Assembly: GCA_900088475.1 (NCBI GenBank) | Contig: FLMG01001735.1 | Span: forward strand, 2,697 to 43,021 | Length of the DNA stretch: 40,325 bases | Origin: Hyphochytrium catenoides | Taxonomy: Eukaryota; Sar; Hyphochytriomycetes; Hyphochytriales; Hyphochytriaceae | Reading direction: 5' to 3' | Shown: in pieces, positions 24,101-34,179 of the stretch | How positions within the stretch are numbered: position 1 is the first letter of the stretch | How the letters are laid out: each line of letters begins with the position of its first letter | The notes under the pieces: model-generated | What the model was told of the DNA's origin: nothing | What the model saw: the letters and a program-made list of their open reading frames with translations, nothing else | Databases searched by the model: none | Program-made: the position numbers and the translations under genes

Positions 24101-24224
24101 CTTCTGTCTTTTCGTGCTGGTTGAGAAGCTTGAAGTGCTGATCCCGTAGCTGCCTATAGTCCGGGCCCGGCCCGGCCCCACTAACAGAGCCCTCAGCACT
24201 GGAGCTAAATGTTCGGGCTGTCAT
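21171..24224 (-). CDS. Coiled-coil protein, possibly RPGRIP1-like
   Basis: The first eight exons are well supported and all in phase: 24224-24096, 23961-23878, 23694-23587, 23417-23328, 23201-23148, 22949-22776, 22697-22575 and 22488-22412 (279 residues). They encode heptad-rich coiled coil such as YRQLRDQHFKLLNQHEKTEE, TLLKEEVNQLKSRLRKMK and KKVTELKKELRERKQVIE. A less certain second half uses 22201-22171, 22082-21992, 21907-21719, 21668-21609, 21541-21443, 21404-21278 and 21249-21171, giving about 504 residues. It includes SYGQEGPLSISLLDLAAE and an acidic run, which could be part of a C2-like beta-sandwich. Coiled coil followed by C2 is the plan of the ciliary transition-zone protein RPGRIP1L, and the N-terminal heptads resemble it, but no diagnostic motif is present. 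The 3' end has an alternative splice choice. Confidence 0.6.
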
Positions 24225-25282
24225 CCTTCAGACTCTAGCCTCTACACCCCATCCCGAGGGTGTCACCAAGAAACACATGCAGCTAAAGGAGGCTGGCAAA
24301 AGGAGGCGCTTAAGCTTCTCACAGGATGGTGAGAGCGTTTGCTTCAGCTGCTGTTGATCACCAGCCCATTGCTGACAGATGACGCTTCGATTGTCTCACT
24401 GGTTCTATCCATGCTTATTCGATTAAGCTAGCCTCGCCGGATTGCCGACACCAAGAAGATCTCTGGTCGGGCTCAAGATCCTGTCCGTTGCCTCGCTGAG
24501 ATCTCATGCGAGCCCGCCGTCCCTGTCGGTGCCGTCTGATGCGTCACTCTCGGTCCGCCACGCCGCGTCCGCCGCGCCGCGTCCTGCTGGGCAATGACAG
24601 ACCCTGATGAGGAAGGAATGACAGTGTCGTGAACAATCATCCGTCGTCCACTTTTCCACCTTCTCATTTCGGACCACGAAAGGCCGTTAGAGGCTCTTGC
24701 TATGGCAAATGTACTGCTAACGGCTAGGATTGGTCCATCCTAACTTCGGGGTTTGGGTGGCATTATTCAGGCCTCGGGGGCGAGAGAGCAAGGCAGGCAG
24801 ACGGATGTTTATCAGGGTCACAGGCTAGCTCAAGCAGGGCCGTGGATGATCTTTTCGTTTTGCTCTTTGAGCTTTGTGAGCAGAGAGATGTAGGTCTCTT
24901 CGGCTGCCTTTGCCGCAGAGAGATATAGAAGAAGGATGATAAGAAGTGCCACAATCATTCATATCACTTGGAAAGGCTATGAGCACGGCAAGCGGGATTA
25001 TCCAGTGATGAGGGCGGGATTATAAGCCGTGTGCATCCCTTATTATAGGCGGATAACGAACATATATAAAGACTTATTTTGAAAAAGAAATGGATCTCTG
25101 AGGAGATGGGTTGAATGCACACAGAAGGTGCCCCTGAACAGCATGACTGCATGCGATAAGGAACACAATTCTGGTGCTTCTCGCACTGTTGTCCTCCCTA
25201 CCAGGTAGAAAGCTCATACTTGGCTTCAACCTTTCACCTTTTTCTTGAGGTCAGTGAATGAAACTCAAACATGGCAGGCTCC
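24225..25282. other. Intergenic region upstream of the coiled-coil gene
   Basis: No multi-exon gene seen. It carries the promoter side of the coiled-coil gene, a short secretory-type ORF (separate entry) and the 3' flank of the surface-protein gene. Confidence 0.4.
24830..24958 (-). CDS. Possible 42-residue secreted peptide
   Basis: A short ORF starts MIVALLIILLLYLSAAKA, a textbook signal-peptide shape (hydrophobic core, then a small-residue cleavage motif AKA). It continues for about 24 polar, lysine- and glutamate-rich residues to a TGA. There is no GT between the signal and the stop, so this does not look like a first exon. It lies between two minus-strand genes. It could be a real small secreted peptide or chance; nothing else supports it. 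Confidence 0.3.
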   Translation of the reverse strand: MIVALLIILLLYLSAAKAAEETYISLLTKLKEQNEKIIHGPA

Positions 25283-26638
25283 TTAGATAAAGAAGGTGCT
25301 AAGAGCAAGAGATGAAAGGGAGAAGAGGAGCAGCATTACGGACCATGAGGAGGAGGGTGTCAGTTGACGACTGTCACTCTTCTTATCTGGGGCATCTTGC
25401 CCAGGAGTAGTAGGGGAGTCTGTCGGCGTAGTGCTGGACGTCGTGGGCTCTGCAGTATTCTCCTCTGGAGCTGGAAGCTCCACTTTTGCAAGTGATTGAG
25501 CTGTCGGCAGACCAAATTTGCACTTCTTTGCATCTGGCTCGGATTCACATCCTGGCTGACCAGCCGAGCAAGGTACGCAGAGTTGAGAGTCATCATACCT
25601 GCAGCGGCTTGTGACGCATTGCGGGAAGTTGCAATAGCAAGGAGGATTTCTAGCATTCAGCTCGGAAGCCTCTGGAAGTTCTTTGTTCTTGGTGTCATTG
25701 CGGAAAAAGTCGATCAGCTTCTCGGCTCTCTCTCTATTAGCCGCCACACTTGTAGAGTCATTCCAGAAGGGCAATCCTCTCACAAACTCAAAAGTGGTTG
25801 GATCACGTTCAAACTCTATCTTGCCGTCTTCGCAAAAGGCCTTATAGTCCTTGTACCCGAGATCCGTAATGCCAACGAGCTCGTCCAACACTACTTCGCC
25901 TAAGAATTCGTAGGAGTAAGTGCAGTTCTTTCCATCAGGCTCGACACCTTTGGCACATAGCCCGGACGGTTCCGCTGCCATGCACTCTTGCGTCTTTTCG
26001 TTGGATGACCGGGTTTTCTCAGGGCAAGATCCTGGAAGAGAGTACCAATACGACTCAGCAGTAGGGGCCCGCGGATCTGCGCTCTGGTTCTGCCACCCTA
26101 CGTAGCTACCTAACGCTGGGAAGGTCTGATTGCCATGAAAGCTCTCGCAGAAAGCATCATCCTCATGACATCCACCGTCGTCAAAGGGAACATACTGGCC
26201 AAAGCCATAGTAGTTATACACAGGTTGCCCCCCATATCCATCCGGTTTTAAAGGAGAGAACCACCACGTTGCGTTGTTGGGGTTGCACACCTTAAAGAGG
26301 TAGAAGTCAACGTAAGCCACCCCGTTTTTCCTCTTGCACCCTGCGGCGCCAGTGTTTTTGTCAATGGTTTCGGTCATTATGTACTTTAATGCGCCCCACA
26401 CATTGGCATTGTTGGCATTCTCGATAGGGAACTTGGGCCCAACCCATGAGCCATTCTCGGAGACTGCAGGTGTGGAGACAGCACGTGTATGGAGCATTTC
26501 AATCGGAGTGCATCTCCAGCTTGACGTGCCACCATCCTCGTCTGCTGCCCTCACACAATGTGACGCTTGGCTAGCCAGGCACGCTAGGAACCCCAACGTC
26601 CTGATTGACAGCGCTCGAACAGACAAGCCTCCCGCCAT
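25283..26638 (-). CDS. Secreted, N-glycosylated, GPI-type surface protein
   Basis: A single-exon protein of 451 residues. I chose ATG 26638 because it places a signal peptide at the start (TLGFLACLASQASHCVRA, cleavage near residue 31); the frame is open further upstream but has no better ATG. The ectodomain is rich in Cys, Tyr and Trp, and at least seven N-x-S/T sequons are visible (NGS, NAT, NQT, NQS, NCT, NDS, NDT). Recognisable blocks include ESYWYSLPGSCPEK and GEVVLDELVGITD. A Thr/Ser/Pro-rich stalk (TAEPTTSSTTPTDSPTTP) leads to a C-terminal hydrophobic tail (WSVMLLLFSLSSLALSTFFI) with no charged end, as in GPI-attachment signals. It is probably a cell-surface or wall protein. The family is not named here; the blocks feel alveolate-like, which is an impression only. 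Confidence 0.85.
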   Translation of the reverse strand: MAGGLSVRALSIRTLGFLACLASQASHCVRAADEDGGTSSWRCTPIEMLHTRAVSTPAVSENGSWVGPKFPIENANNANVWGALKYIMTETIDKNTGAAGCKRKNGVAYVDFYLFKVCNPNNATWWFSPLKPDGYGGQPVYNYYGFGQYVPFDDGGCHEDDAFCESFHGNQTFPALGSYVGWQNQSADPRAPTAESYWYSLPGSCPEKTRSSNEKTQECMAAEPSGLCAKGVEPDGKNCTYSYEFLGEVVLDELVGITDLGYKDYKAFCEDGKIEFERDPTTFEFVRGLPFWNDSTSVAANRERAEKLIDFFRNDTKNKELPEASELNARNPPCYCNFPQCVTSRCRYDDSQLCVPCSAGQPGCESEPDAKKCKFGLPTAQSLAKVELPAPEENTAEPTTSSTTPTDSPTTPGQDAPDKKSDSRQLTPSSSWSVMLLLFSLSSLALSTFFI

Positions 26639-26688
26639 TGGTTCTTTAGTCTCCGGCACTATGAGAGTCCTCGCCTCTTTACTACTCG

Positions 26689-27900
26689 ATGGACAGTTAT
26701 GACGACTGCGGAGGAAATTGCTTTTTGACAGAGAGCTGTCATTCACATCTCATCGCAGATGATCAAAGCACTGTGTCCACTGTCGCAGGCGGGGTAGGTC
26801 GTGACAGACGGAGAGGAAGTGTCTCCATTTGTCCCTTGTTCAAGAGTTGAAGAAGGTCATAGAGGTAAACAAAGAGCATGTGTAGATATCCTTGGTACCT
26901 CTTCAAGGAACAATGATCCTCCTCGACCAAAAAGGTGAAGGAAGGATCCTGATTTCTTTTGTCTTGTCCTTTCCCCATCAGGCTTCTTTCCGTCTCCTCC
27001 TGCCCCATTCTCCTGCTCGTTTCTACTCTACACTTTACATGGAAAGCCTCACTCTCATGTCCCTTTCTCTCTTGTTCACTCTTTCTACGTTCTCTCTCTT
27101 CTCTCTCTCTCCCTCTCTTTTCCTCACCTCTCTCTCTACTCTCTCTCTCTATTTTTCTCTCTTCCTCACCACCTCTCTCTCTCTCCCTCTCACACTTCAA
27201 CCCCTCTCTATCTCCACGCTCTCTCTCTCTCCCGGTTCCTCAAACTTCTCTTCCTCTCTCTTTCACTCTGTCTCTCTCTCTCTTCTTTCTGTCTCCCTCT
27301 AAATTCTTCCATGTCTGCATGGTCTCTCTTTATCTCTGTCTGATCTCTGTTCCTCTCTCCACATCCCCACCACCTCCATACTAGTAAGGATGTTGAAGGA
27401 ACATCGAATCTTTTTGATGATGAAGTCCAAGATCACATAGCCGACACGACTAGTTCTAAATCTGCTATCATTTTATCTAACAAATGCTCGCGCTTGCATA
27501 AAATGACCGTGGAGGCCACCTAGAATTGTTCTCCATTTTGATACAGGACTTAGCCTCAGCCAATCAGAGGGCATGGATAGTGACCAGATAAGAACATTGC
27601 TTCACAAGCAGAAGCCTTGAAATTTTTGTCTGCCTATTTGTTCTACACAAAAGGCCCATAAGAATTAGGCAGCGCGGTCCAGTTCTAGATCTTCCTTCCA
27701 TGTTTATGTGCCTTGTGTCATGCGCAGCTGTGGGGTGGGTGAGCATTATTGACCCACTGGCAATAACAAGGGACCTAAAATACGGTGGGTGGAATGCACT
27801 AAAGGTAATAAGATAGGTAAGATTAGCACTGTTGCTAACTATGGGCCCTTGTTGGGGGGACACTTCACTCTGTCCATCACAAAGCCGCCTTGCTGTTTAC
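26689..27900 (+). other. Probable plus-strand exons, structure unresolved
   Basis: Several exon-like segments can be joined: 26689-26772 (MDSYDDCGGNCFLTES), 26808-26864 (HLSLVQELKKVIE), 26886-26934 (ISLVPLQGTMILLDQK), parts of 27385-27540, and 27660-27900. Between them sit candidate introns of only 21-35 nt and one CT-rich intron (26935-27384). The CT polarity favours the plus strand, but one junction (after about 27577) cannot be phased, and the minus strand is also open over 26763-27200. Treat this as the uncertain 5' part of the gene whose last exons end at 29030. Confidence 0.35.
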
Positions 27901-27904
27901 CAGT

Positions 27905-27922
27905 GACAGATCTCTTTCCCTT

Positions 27923-27954
<32 letters not shown>

Positions 27955-28250
27955 GCTCTTTTCTCTCTCGCTCTCTTTCTGTCTCGCTCTCTTTCTCTCT
28001 CTCGCTCTCTTTCTCTCTCGCTCTCTTTTTCTCCTCGCTCGCTCTCGCTCTCTCTATCTTTTTCTCGCTCGCTCTCTTGCTCTCGCTCGCTCACGCTCTC
28101 TCTATCTTTTTCTCGCTCGCTCTCTTGCTCTCGCTCGCTCACGCTCTCTCTATCTTTTTCTCTCACGCTCTCTTTCTCGCTCGCTCTTCTGTTGCTCGCT
28201 CTCGCTCACTCTCTCACTCTCTCATTCTCTCTCGCTCTCGCTCTGCGGCA
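27905..28250 (+). repeat. CT-rich microsatellite and minisatellite, intron-like
   Basis: Almost pure CT/CG-CT repeat. Within it a 48-bp unit containing TCTATCTTTTTCTCGCTCGC recurs at 28053, 28101 and 28149 (the last truncated). It sits between exon-like segments of the plus-strand candidate gene, so it is probably an intron. The long frames across it are repeat artefacts. Confidence 0.8.
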
Positions 28251-28299
28251 ACTGGAAGCACTGTTTAGTTAGTGGTCTTCAAAAATGTACTGTAAGTAG

Positions 28300-29030
28300 A
28301 GCTTGAGGCTGGTGCTCTTGTGTGATACTGGTGGAGCGAGTTCAACAAGCACCACCACCGGCAGCGCATCATCCGAGTCATGCCGCAACATTCTCACATT
28401 TAGAGCTTTTCCCCTGTGGTCGGTGATTGTATCGTCTTGTGGGCTGCGGAACTGTGGAAGTAGGAGCCTCTTCGTGTTTCTGACTTTCCTTCTGCTGCAG
28501 ACCGGCTCCTTACCAGTCAAACGGATCTCAGGCCGGTGATGCCTCCAAAGAGTGGTGTACCCTCCTCCTCTTCCTTTTCCTTAAGCTTTATTGGATACCT
28601 GCACCTGCATTGCTTGCCTTGAATATTGCTGTCTTCCATCTACTTTCAGGAGATCCGTCTGTCTGTGCCTCTGAGAGGAGATTTTACTCCTGCTCATCTT
28701 CTTTCTACTTTTTATCGGGTGGGATGAGGTTTTAGCGAAAAGAGCTGTCGAAGAGGGCGAGACTTCATCCTTTCTTAATCTTGTCTCTTTATTTCCTGCT
28801 CCTTCTTCTTACCTGTCTTTGCTGCTTCTGCTTCTTTCTCTTCATATGAGTACCAGCAGATTATTATCGTCGATAAACAGTTTCAGCGATTGAACCCCGC
28901 TCTAGCTTGCATGATTGAGCGCGATGATGATGACGATCTCGGCGCCACGCCTCTTTCTTCTTCTCCTTCTCCGTCTCGATCGTTAATGCGGAAGAATCCT
29001 TCTATGATTCTTCTTCCTTTCCGACACTGA
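28300..29030 (+). CDS. 3' exons of an unrecognised protein, 5' incomplete
   Basis: Four exons join in phase to a TGA: 28300-28459, 28501-28535, 28650-28718 and 28851-29030 (147 residues). The best-supported part reads RLLTSQTDLRP, EIRLSVPLRGDFTPAHLL, then YQQIIIVDKQFQRLNPALAC and an acidic run (ERDDDDD) before a Ser/Pro-rich tail. The 41-nt intron 28460-28500 has a GTAGG donor and a pyrimidine-rich CTGCAG acceptor. The preceding CT-rich block would be an intron from the uncertain exons at 26689-27900. No family recognised. A competing minus-strand frame at 28269-28520 is discussed among the rejected items. Confidence 0.5.
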
Positions 29031-29167
29031 TGGGAGGAAGGAGAACGCGTTGCAGAGTCCAGGGCTTTGTAGTTCTCATTTCCTCTTCATTTCTTCTTCT
29101 CCTTCTTCTTCTTCATTCACTTCTTCTCCGTCTTCATATAATAGTTGCAGCTATTATCATTACTTTC

Positions 29168-29173
29168 TTTATT
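29168..29173 (-). terminator. Polyadenylation signal AATAAA (minus strand)
   Basis: AATAAA on the minus strand lies about 181 nt beyond the histidine-kinase stop codon. Confidence 0.45.
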
Positions 29174-29353
29174 GATAATGGTGATGAATAATATTAGTGT
29201 GACAGCAGCAAGATATAGACAACAGCAAGCAGTGATACGGCAGTAAAAAGAAGATAGGGCAAGCACTTTGTTGACTTAAAGGAGGTCAGAAACTACCAGG
29301 AATCTGCTACCTGTTCCCAGCAAATGTACGTGCTTTTTCACAAAGTTAAGAAG

Positions 29354-32092
29354 TTAAGTTAGCTTTATCGTCTCCCATTTCTTCAATACCGCCTGCAGAA
29401 GTTTTTGATTGCATGGTTTCGTAAGATAGTCATTGAGACCGCATTCTCTAGCAACATCTATCTGTTCTTTTCTAGAGTTTCCACTGAGAGCGATGATGGG
29501 AACCGTAGCCCCTAGCTCTCGAATCTTTTTGGTGGCAGTCTTCCCATCCATGACGGGCATCTCCATATCCATTATCACACAGTCAAAGTAGTCCAAACCA
29601 TTGGCAGTGAATGCTTTCAGTGCTTCCTCTCCATTCGAAGCTAGCGAAAAGGTGTACTCTAGTCGATTGAGAAATCGCGCCATAATCTTCTGGTTGATGA
29701 TGTTGTCCTCCACCACAAGGATATCCTTGAATCGAGTCGCGGTTGGATTCTTCTGAAGACAGCTGCTGCCGTTTATAGTCACAGACTTTTGGAGCAAGTA
29801 CTTCTGGATTTCACTTTGCGATGGAATAGCAAAGGAAACACTAAAGGAAAACGCTGCGCCTTGGCCCTCTGGGCTGGGCAAAAGCCAGACGCTCCCTCCC
29901 ATAAGTTTGGTCAATTGAAAACAGATACTCAACCCCAGTCCAGAGCCGCCATAGGCACTAGAAAAGTTTTGGTTCAGTTGTGAGAATCGCTGGAAGAGCT
30001 TAGACCTTTTCTCCTCAGGTACTCCCGGCCCATTATCGCGCACGGTTGCTGCCACCAGTAACCTAGAGTCGCTTGCAATCGGGGCCTCCAATTGGATGGT
30101 CACCTCCCCGTTTGGAGGGGTAAACTTGATGGCGTTGCTGAGTAAGTTCAGAAGAATCTGACGATAGAGGGTCGAATCGCCTTTGACCAAGAGATCTTTG
30201 CAGAGGGCGACATCCGTGATGACAGTCAGATCATTCTCCGCTATTCTCGCGTTAAAGATGGCCAGAGCTTGATCTACTACGTCTGAGAGCCTGAAGACGT
30301 GTTCCATGACTTCCACTTTGCCAGCTTCGAGTCGTGAGAGGTCCAGGACACCATTCATTATCACCGACTGGTGGTGCACGCATTCCTGGATGCTGCGAAT
30401 ATAGTCGCCTATAGATTTGACTAACTGCTCCAAGCTGGTGCCAGACTGAGTCAGATTGCTCAAAGTCTGCTGTGCTTGGCTCAAGAAATCCGCATTGGCC
30501 GCGATGCCATGAAGAGGGTTCCGGATTTCGTGGCACAGATAGTCAACAAACTCGGTTATGATCCGCTTCCGTTCATTTGCTTCAGTAGCTAAGATACGTT
30601 GCTGTTCAGCCCGCACCTCCGCAGCCAGCCGTTCGCTTTCCTTTCTCTTTTCCTCCGTGACATCACGGAACTCAATCACCGCACCAACAGTCTTACCGTC
30701 CTTCTCCAGAGGAGCAACAGACCATACAACGGGAAACAATCTTCCGGCTTTGTCAGCGAAGACCTCCTCTTGGTTGTGCACGGAAAGAAGTGCTGCATGA
30801 GAGTTATCAACAGGACACTCCTCCATCGGATAGGGTCGACCGTCGGGATACATGTAGTGGATTGCATAATGCAGAGGTCTATCTTTGATCTCAGCAAGAG
30901 TGTACCCTGTAACTCTCTCCGCAGCAGGATTGAGAAAAGTAGGATGGCCCTTAGCGTCCATCATGAACAAACAGGAGGTTATGTTGTCAGTGATCGTCTT
31001 GATAAGGTGACTTTGATAGCGTAACTCATCCTGTTCGCGCCGCGACATTTGCTTCTTCGCGGATAGAGAGATATCCTCGAGTAGGTGATGGCGATCTGTA
31101 CGAAGAATCCTATCCAGCTGACATCGTTGTTGCGGATTGAATATTGAACCTATCGCCCTCAGAGCTCGTCCACCTTCATCGCGGTGAACATGCAACTGAT
31201 CTATCACTGTCAGGTAGTCACCGAGATCTGTCAGGAAGCGGTAGTCCTCGCACCAAAATCGTTGGTTTGAGTCATCAATGCACCGTTGTAAACTTTGTAG
31301 AACTCTCTCTCGATCATCCCCGTGGATACGCTCCTTCCACCACCTCGAGGTTCTTCCCACTTTGGAGCTATTGTAGGCCAGCAGGAGCTCTGCTGTCCTG
31401 GTCGAAGAGAAGTCCCATTCCATCTCATCCGAGTCCATGTCCCATCGCCGAAGAACATTATACTGCGTGGTGTCCGCAATAAAATCATTTGCTGGGGGCA
31501 TGGTGCCCGTTAGTTGGCTGGTGGTGGTAGGGTTGTTCCTCAATTCAAACAATACTACTTGGTCTTTCGAATAGAAGACGAGGACCGATAGTCTTCTTTT
31601 AGCGAGATAATCCAAGAAGTAATGTCTCCAGACTGCTGCCTGCAAGTATTGAGGAGCTTTATTGTAAGCGCCAGTGCCTGCAGAGATTGCAGCAGCATCC
31701 CGGCGTCCAGATAGCACGGCCCTAATGTCGCGTCGTCCCAGCCATCAAGGCAGCAACTGGCGAGCTGCAACGAGGAGTGAGCACAACAGGAGGAAACTCA
31801 CTCCTCCAAGAAAGGGCAACACTTCTACCTTCTTTTGTTTCGAGAGGTGTCTGCCAGGATGGGATTGGACCTTCTTTCCGAAGGTCAGTTGCGGGTTTGT
31901 GAACACCAAGGCAACAAGAAGTGGCATGACCGGAGGGAAGAGGAGGGGTATGGGTGGTCTGTTGCCTATCATTCTCAGTAGAGGTGGCAGCATGCAGTTG
32001 TTGTTGCCCACTGCCAAGCAGGCTATCAGGTGAGTTGCAAGGAGCTCGTACCACCAGGATGGAGGCAGTAATAAGATAATAATCAGCTTCAT
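29354..32092 (-). CDS. Membrane-associated hybrid histidine kinase (PAS, HisKA, HATPase_c, REC)
   Basis: Two-component phosphorelay sensor. Proposed exons: 32092-31802 (hydrophobic, one or two membrane segments), 31764-31559, and the long exon 31517-29354; they join in phase to 886 residues. The long exon reads a PAS-like region (about 31430-31140), a second PAS with GYTLAEIKDRPLHY and a PAC segment EFRDVTEEKR (near 30950-30650), then the H-box VDYLCHEIRNPLHG (about 30530). It continues with N-box LLNLLSNAIKFT, G-boxes DNGPGVP and YGGSGLGLS, and a receiver domain (VVEDNIINQK, phosphoacceptor in VIMDMEMPVMDG near 29570, KP pair in YLTKPC). All catalytic residues are present. The two upstream introns would be only 37 and 41 nt. 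Without them, an in-frame TGA at 31745-31747 separates the hydrophobic N-terminus from the kinase. The kinase itself is certain; the N-terminus is a model. Confidence 0.9.
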
Positions 32093-33014
32093 TTCCACCC
32101 CACCCACTAATCTCAGTAAAGTTTTCAGGTTAATGGTAGGCTTGATGGTAGGGAATAGTCGCTAATGAAAGGGAATGGATGAGGGAGTAACACAAGGGGT
32201 GGGACAGTGTAGCTCTATAGAGACAAGCAGTGGTGCGCATCTCATCTTCCCTGTGTTAACCATTCGACAGGACGGGAGGAGAGAGACGAGACTGGAAGTG
32301 TCATCCACTACTTTCCTCCTCCTCCACACTATTTATAAAGGTAGTACTGCTAGGGAACCTGACTATGGATTCTTCATTCTTCGCTAGGGTGATGATCAGA
32401 GAGGAGGGGGAAGAGGCAGTGAAAGGTCCATCATGACGAAGAAGACAATGTAGCTGTTGTCCCCCATCATGTCCTCTGGTTTGCCTTTATGATCCATGAT
32501 GGTGGTGAATGTGAGAGAGATGATGAACAATAAGTGTCAATCATCTTATCGCCGAACAACCTTCCTCTTTATCCCCTCCCAGAGCACCAGATGATGGGAA
32601 GTGACGTCACACCTTTTGCCTTCCTCAAGTCTTCAGATGACGTAGGTCGAACCATCGCTGGGTGGGGCACACACAACCCTGCCCGCCACTACCAAGCAAG
32701 CAACAAGCAAGAGACAACAGCCAAGCAGCCAGTACAATCCTCAAGACAGAGGAGAGGCTACGCTACTGCATCAGAGATAACCTGATAAACAATATCTCCG
32801 GCTATCTTGGGAGGCTCGCCTTATTATTATTACTCAGGTTGTCCATAAACCCTCATGCCCGCAACTCAGAGTGGATGGGCTAGAACTATGCATTGTTTGT
32901 ATGGACTATATTTTGAGGGCAACAGCTAGGAATGGAGGAGGAGGAGGAAGGAGGCGAAGAGAAAGAGAGGTGAATATTTTAGGGGCATGAGGAGTAAAGG
33001 TTTAGTGCTTTCTT
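32093..33014. other. Intergenic region upstream of the histidine kinase
   Basis: No credible exon. The histidine kinase's promoter should lie here. Short frames on both strands lack splice support and recognisable motifs. Confidence 0.4.
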
Positions 33015-33621
33015 TTAGGCCCTGAAGACAGTTTCAGCAAGTGGCTGGAGGACGGCTGTGAAACGGCTCTGTCTTCCACTGCTAATAAAATGTACCACTT
33101 CATCCCACAACCTTGGATGGAAAGCCGCAAACGTCCTTCCCTTGGTTAAAGTTCTATGAGTAGCCGCTAACGTCATCTTCATTAGGCATATAGTTTCTAT
33201 GGAAGTGGAAGCGTTACGGGTTATATACAGGCCCCAGGTCCTCGTCAGAAGCCGTATGGAGGAGCTTGTTGATAAAGTACAGGGACCAAGTGAAAGATCC
33301 TTCCTGGAGCAGCAGTGAGTCAGCCCATGCATGGATAATCTCTTCCTGCATACTAGGGAGGCCAAAGCCGAATGCCTTACACTATACCAAGCCAAAGGTT
33401 CGGAACGGAAAAAGACAGGGTACTAATAGAGGAGAGAGTGAAGAGTGAGAGTGAATGCAGTCTAGTAGAACAACTATCCGACCTCCAAGTGAACTGCAGT
33501 CGGTCGCTAGCCTGATAAGGAGCATGTACTATCTTGGTGAGACGTCTCCTGCTGAGGGCAAAGAACCGTTTGCGAGTACCTTGGCTACACCTTGGGCATA
33601 ATTGTTCGGTACCTTCTCCAT
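33015..33621 (-). CDS. Small unrecognised protein, three exons
   Basis: Exons 33621-33530, 33352-33229 and 33176-33015 join in phase to 125 residues. They read MEKVPNNYAQGVAKVLANGS, then IIHAWADSLLLQEGSFTWSL, and end RQSRFTAVLQPLAETVFRA. No signal peptide or membrane segment. The opening (YAQ..AKVLANGSLP) faintly recalls the short helix-turn found in PEX14/PEX39-type peroxins, but the diagnostic Pro-Gly-Ile is missing, so I do not claim it. Introns are 176 and 52 nt. Small exons in a gene-poor area make a chance model possible. Confidence 0.4.
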
Positions 33622-33630
33622 CTTATAAGA

Positions 33631-33742
33631 GCTAGGACCTCTTTGGGCAACACAATGTTACTAAGGTCCTTTCCCACATTGAAGACAACTTGCCAATGGG
33701 TCCTTTCCTAGATCGGGGATAGGAACGACGATAGACCTAATC
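33631..33742 (+). repeat. Inverted duplication, arm 1
   Basis: The reverse complement of this segment aligns with 34062-34179 over its whole length at roughly 70% by eye, with a perfect core (CATTGGCAAGTTGTCTT). The arms are about 320 bp apart. This looks like two old copies of one element or gene fragment in opposite orientation. Confidence 0.7.
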
Positions 33743-34061
33743 GCCTATTTTAAAGAGCGGGCTTAGGTTGGCGCTCAACCGTCTATTATACAGAAGAAAA
33801 GAAGGCATAGCGTTGGATCGACAAGACTGAGAAAGGGCTAGCGAAAGCCTCTTCTTTGGGGTCTCAGGTGCTTCGTGTTGGGTGAGGCTAGATCGATTCC
33901 ACTTTAGAAGGTTTTGCCCGAAAGGTGAGACAAATGTGAATGAGTAGGAACAAGAGGTACCCTCCTATGATGCCAGAGGTCATAGGGAGAAGAATAGCCA
34001 GCATCCGCATCTAACTTCGCCCAACAGACAGATTGAACGCCTTCTTGAGCTCAAGGTAAGT

Positions 34062-34179
34062 GATCGGGTCTGTCGACTCTATCCTCCTCAACCTAGGAAG
34101 AGACTCATTGGCAAGTTGTCTTTAGTGGGGAAGGACCCTACTCTATTAATTACCGATTGTTGCCCAGAACGTTCCTCAA
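34062..34179 (-). repeat. Inverted duplication, arm 2
   Basis: Partner of 33631-33742, with the perfect 17-nt core near 34112-34128. Relative to arm 1 it has an insertion of about six bases beside the TTGCCCA block. Confidence 0.7.

Noticed and set aside
27564-27863. 99-codon minus-strand frame starting MSPQQGPIVS
   Set aside because: No motif or splice support, and the surrounding CT polarity indicates the plus strand.
28047-28185. Regular 48-bp repeat considered as a CRISPR-like array
   Set aside because: The units are contiguous low-complexity CT repeats without unique spacers, in a eukaryotic intron-like region.
28269-28520. 83-codon minus-strand frame ending IFEDH
   Set aside because: It is open, but it overlaps the plus-strand exons that connect in phase to the better-supported 28501-29030 segment. 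I kept the conflict as a finding instead of a gene.
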